Origin: CAZJDM01 sp964544765
Lineage (GTDB): Bacteria > Bdellovibrionota_B > Oligoflexia > CAYFLR01
NCBI GenBank assembly: GCA_964544765.1
Contig: CAZJDM010000122.1
Span: 1-14,265 of the forward strand
DNA: 14,265 nucleotides
Direction of reading: 5' to 3'
In this document: positions 13,267 through 14,265 of the stretch, one piece after another
Layout: every line of letters starts with the position of its first letter
Position numbering within the stretch: position 1 is the first letter of the stretch
The notes under the pieces: generated by a model
The model's input: only the letters and a program-made list of their open reading frames with translations
Told to the model about the DNA's origin: nothing
The model's database searches: none
Program-made: the position numbers and the translations under genes

Positions 13267-14265
13267 TTAATGAGAATCATTAAAAAAACAAGCCACTTCT
13301 CTTCCCTGTTTGACCATCAATAATGGCGGTTCTTTTTCGTAACATATTGGTTGAACAACTGAACAACGAGTATTAAAATTACATCCTTTAGGAGGATTAA
13401 TAGGAGAAGGCAATTCACCTTCCAAGATTACTGTTTCCACTTTTTTTTTCGGTTTGTATTGAACTACAGAGCTAATTAAGGCACGAGTATATGGATGAAC
13501 AGGATTTTGAATAATTTGCTCGGTAGTACCTAACTCAACAATTTTACCTAAATACATGACCATTATTCGATCAGAGATATAACGAGTTACTGATAAATCA
13601 TGTGATATAAAAAGAAAGGTTAAATCCCGATTATCTTTCAGCTGATTAAGAAGATTGATGATCTGAGCTTGAATAGAAACATCAAGAGCACTCACAGCCT
13701 CATCACATATAATCATCAATGGATCGATAGAAATGGCACGAGCGATGCATATACGTTGCTTTTGCCCCCCACTAAACTCATGAGGATACCGACGTATCAT
13801 ATGTGGCTCTAATCCTACCTTAACCATTAGATTCTGTACTTTTCTCTCGGTTTCTTCTTTTGACATTTCTGGATTAAAAATTGTCAATGGTTCTTTTATT
13901 ATCTCTCCCACCGTTAACCGTGGATTCAAAGAAGCATCCGGATCTTGAAATACCATTTGAAAGTTTCTTCTAAAATGACGTAAAGATTTTTTAGTCATTT
14001 TAGTCAATTCCTGACCTTTCAATTGGATGGATCCTTGATAAGTAGGAATTAGTTGCATAATAGCCTTAGCTAATGTAGATTTACCACAACCACTCTCCCC
14101 CACTACTCCCATCACTTCGCCCTTTTGTAATTCAAAACTCACATCATCCACTGCTTTTACTAGCACCTCACCAGAGTTACTTGAATTTCTAGAGGTATTA
14201 AATTTACCGGGGTCCTTGGATATCCTAGAATCCTTAGATTTTCCAGAGTTCTGGTTTTTTTTAGA
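13267..14265 (-). CDS. Peptide ABC transporter ATP-binding protein (OppF/DppF type), 5' end outside the window
   Basis: This is the ATPase subunit that powers peptide uptake in Opp/Dpp systems. Counting from the Val codon at 14166, motifs are Walker A GESGCGKST (23-31), Q-loop VFQDPDASLNPR (72-83), signature FSGGQ (131-135, Phe for the usual Leu), Walker B with Glu156 (MIICDEAVSALD) and switch His189 (ISHD). The C-terminal oligopeptide-type extension follows (HPYTRAL, then INPPKGCNFNTRC with two Cys). A GTG at 14166 could be taken as start, but the frame stays open to the window edge and codes 33 more residues, very Ser/Lys/Asn-rich. Normal OppF proteins have their first beta strand before this point, so the gene must continue beyond 14265. 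The partner permeases, binding protein and OppD-like subunit are not visible. Confidence 0.92.
   Translation of the reverse strand, partial: SKKNQNSGKSKDSRISKDPGKFNTSRNSSNSGEVLVKAVDDVSFELQKGEVMGVVGESGCGKSTLAKAIMQLIPTYQGSIQLKGQELTKMTKKSLRHFRRNFQMVFQDPDASLNPRLTVGEIIKEPLTIFNPEMSKEETERKVQNLMVKVGLEPHMIRRYPHEFSGGQKQRICIARAISIDPLMIICDEAVSALDVSIQAQIINLLNQLKDNRDLTFLFISHDLSVTRYISDRIMVMYLGKIVELGTTEQIIQNPVHPYTRALISSVVQYKPKKKVETVILEGELPSPINPPKGCNFNTRCSVVQPICYEKEPPLLMVKQGREVACFFNDSH

Noticed and set aside
1..14265. CRISPR array, rRNA or tRNA genes
   Set aside because: No regularly spaced repeats with unique spacers, no rRNA-like conserved stretches, and no cloverleaf with a GTTCRANYC T-arm were found on reading both strands.

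Overview
The window is AT-rich bacterial DNA (about one third G+C, by eye). It looks like a Gram-negative: there are Sec and lipoprotein signal peptides, a monofunctional peptidoglycan glycosyltransferase, a periplasmic PDZ/S41 protease and a trypsin-like lipoprotein protease. A trypsin-like protease, an Asp-rich repeat lipoprotein and a NifS/NifU-type Fe-S pair together would fit a low-GC Bdellovibrionota/Oligoflexia-like or other deltaproteobacteria-like lineage. This is inference only; no marker gene (rRNA, tRNA, ribosomal protein) is present to settle it.

Left part (1-1100, minus strand): a long reading frame with no stop codon runs off the left edge. It encodes a lipoprotein-type S1 (trypsin-like) serine protease with the full His/Asp/Ser triad. 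Just after the GDSGGP motif the frame runs into a GC-rich hairpin that looks like the end of an IS200/IS605-type element, so the gene may be interrupted. Next (1100-6000, plus strand) come an unrecognised secreted helical protein, a two-gene unit (139-aa cytosolic protein plus membrane-anchored alpha/beta hydrolase), a 73-aa secreted peptide and a lipoprotein built from 28-residue repeats. These genes are interspersed with copies of a short dispersed repeat.

Centre (6200-8100, plus strand): a cysteine desulfurase is followed by a NifU-like scaffold made of the IscU-like domain plus a Bfd-like [2Fe-2S] domain, without the C-terminal Nfu domain. Together they would assemble Fe-S clusters. Facing them on the minus strand are a GT51 glycosyltransferase (cell-wall polymerisation), a GT4-like glycosyltransferase, a probable broken or frameshifted 88-aa gene, a PDZ/S41 C-terminal processing protease, and an OppF/DppF-type ATPase that continues past the right edge.

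The most distinctive feature is a family of six copies of a roughly 26-bp sequence starting ATTGTGCG and containing TGTGG. Two pairs face each other and form small MITE-like elements (9368-9506 and probably 3854-3934). One copy supplies the last codons and stop of the hydrolase gene. Other oddities are a 14-bp GC-rich minisatellite, a well-placed Shine-Dalgarno in front of an ATC codon for the GT51 gene, and several short perfect palindromes upstream of genes.
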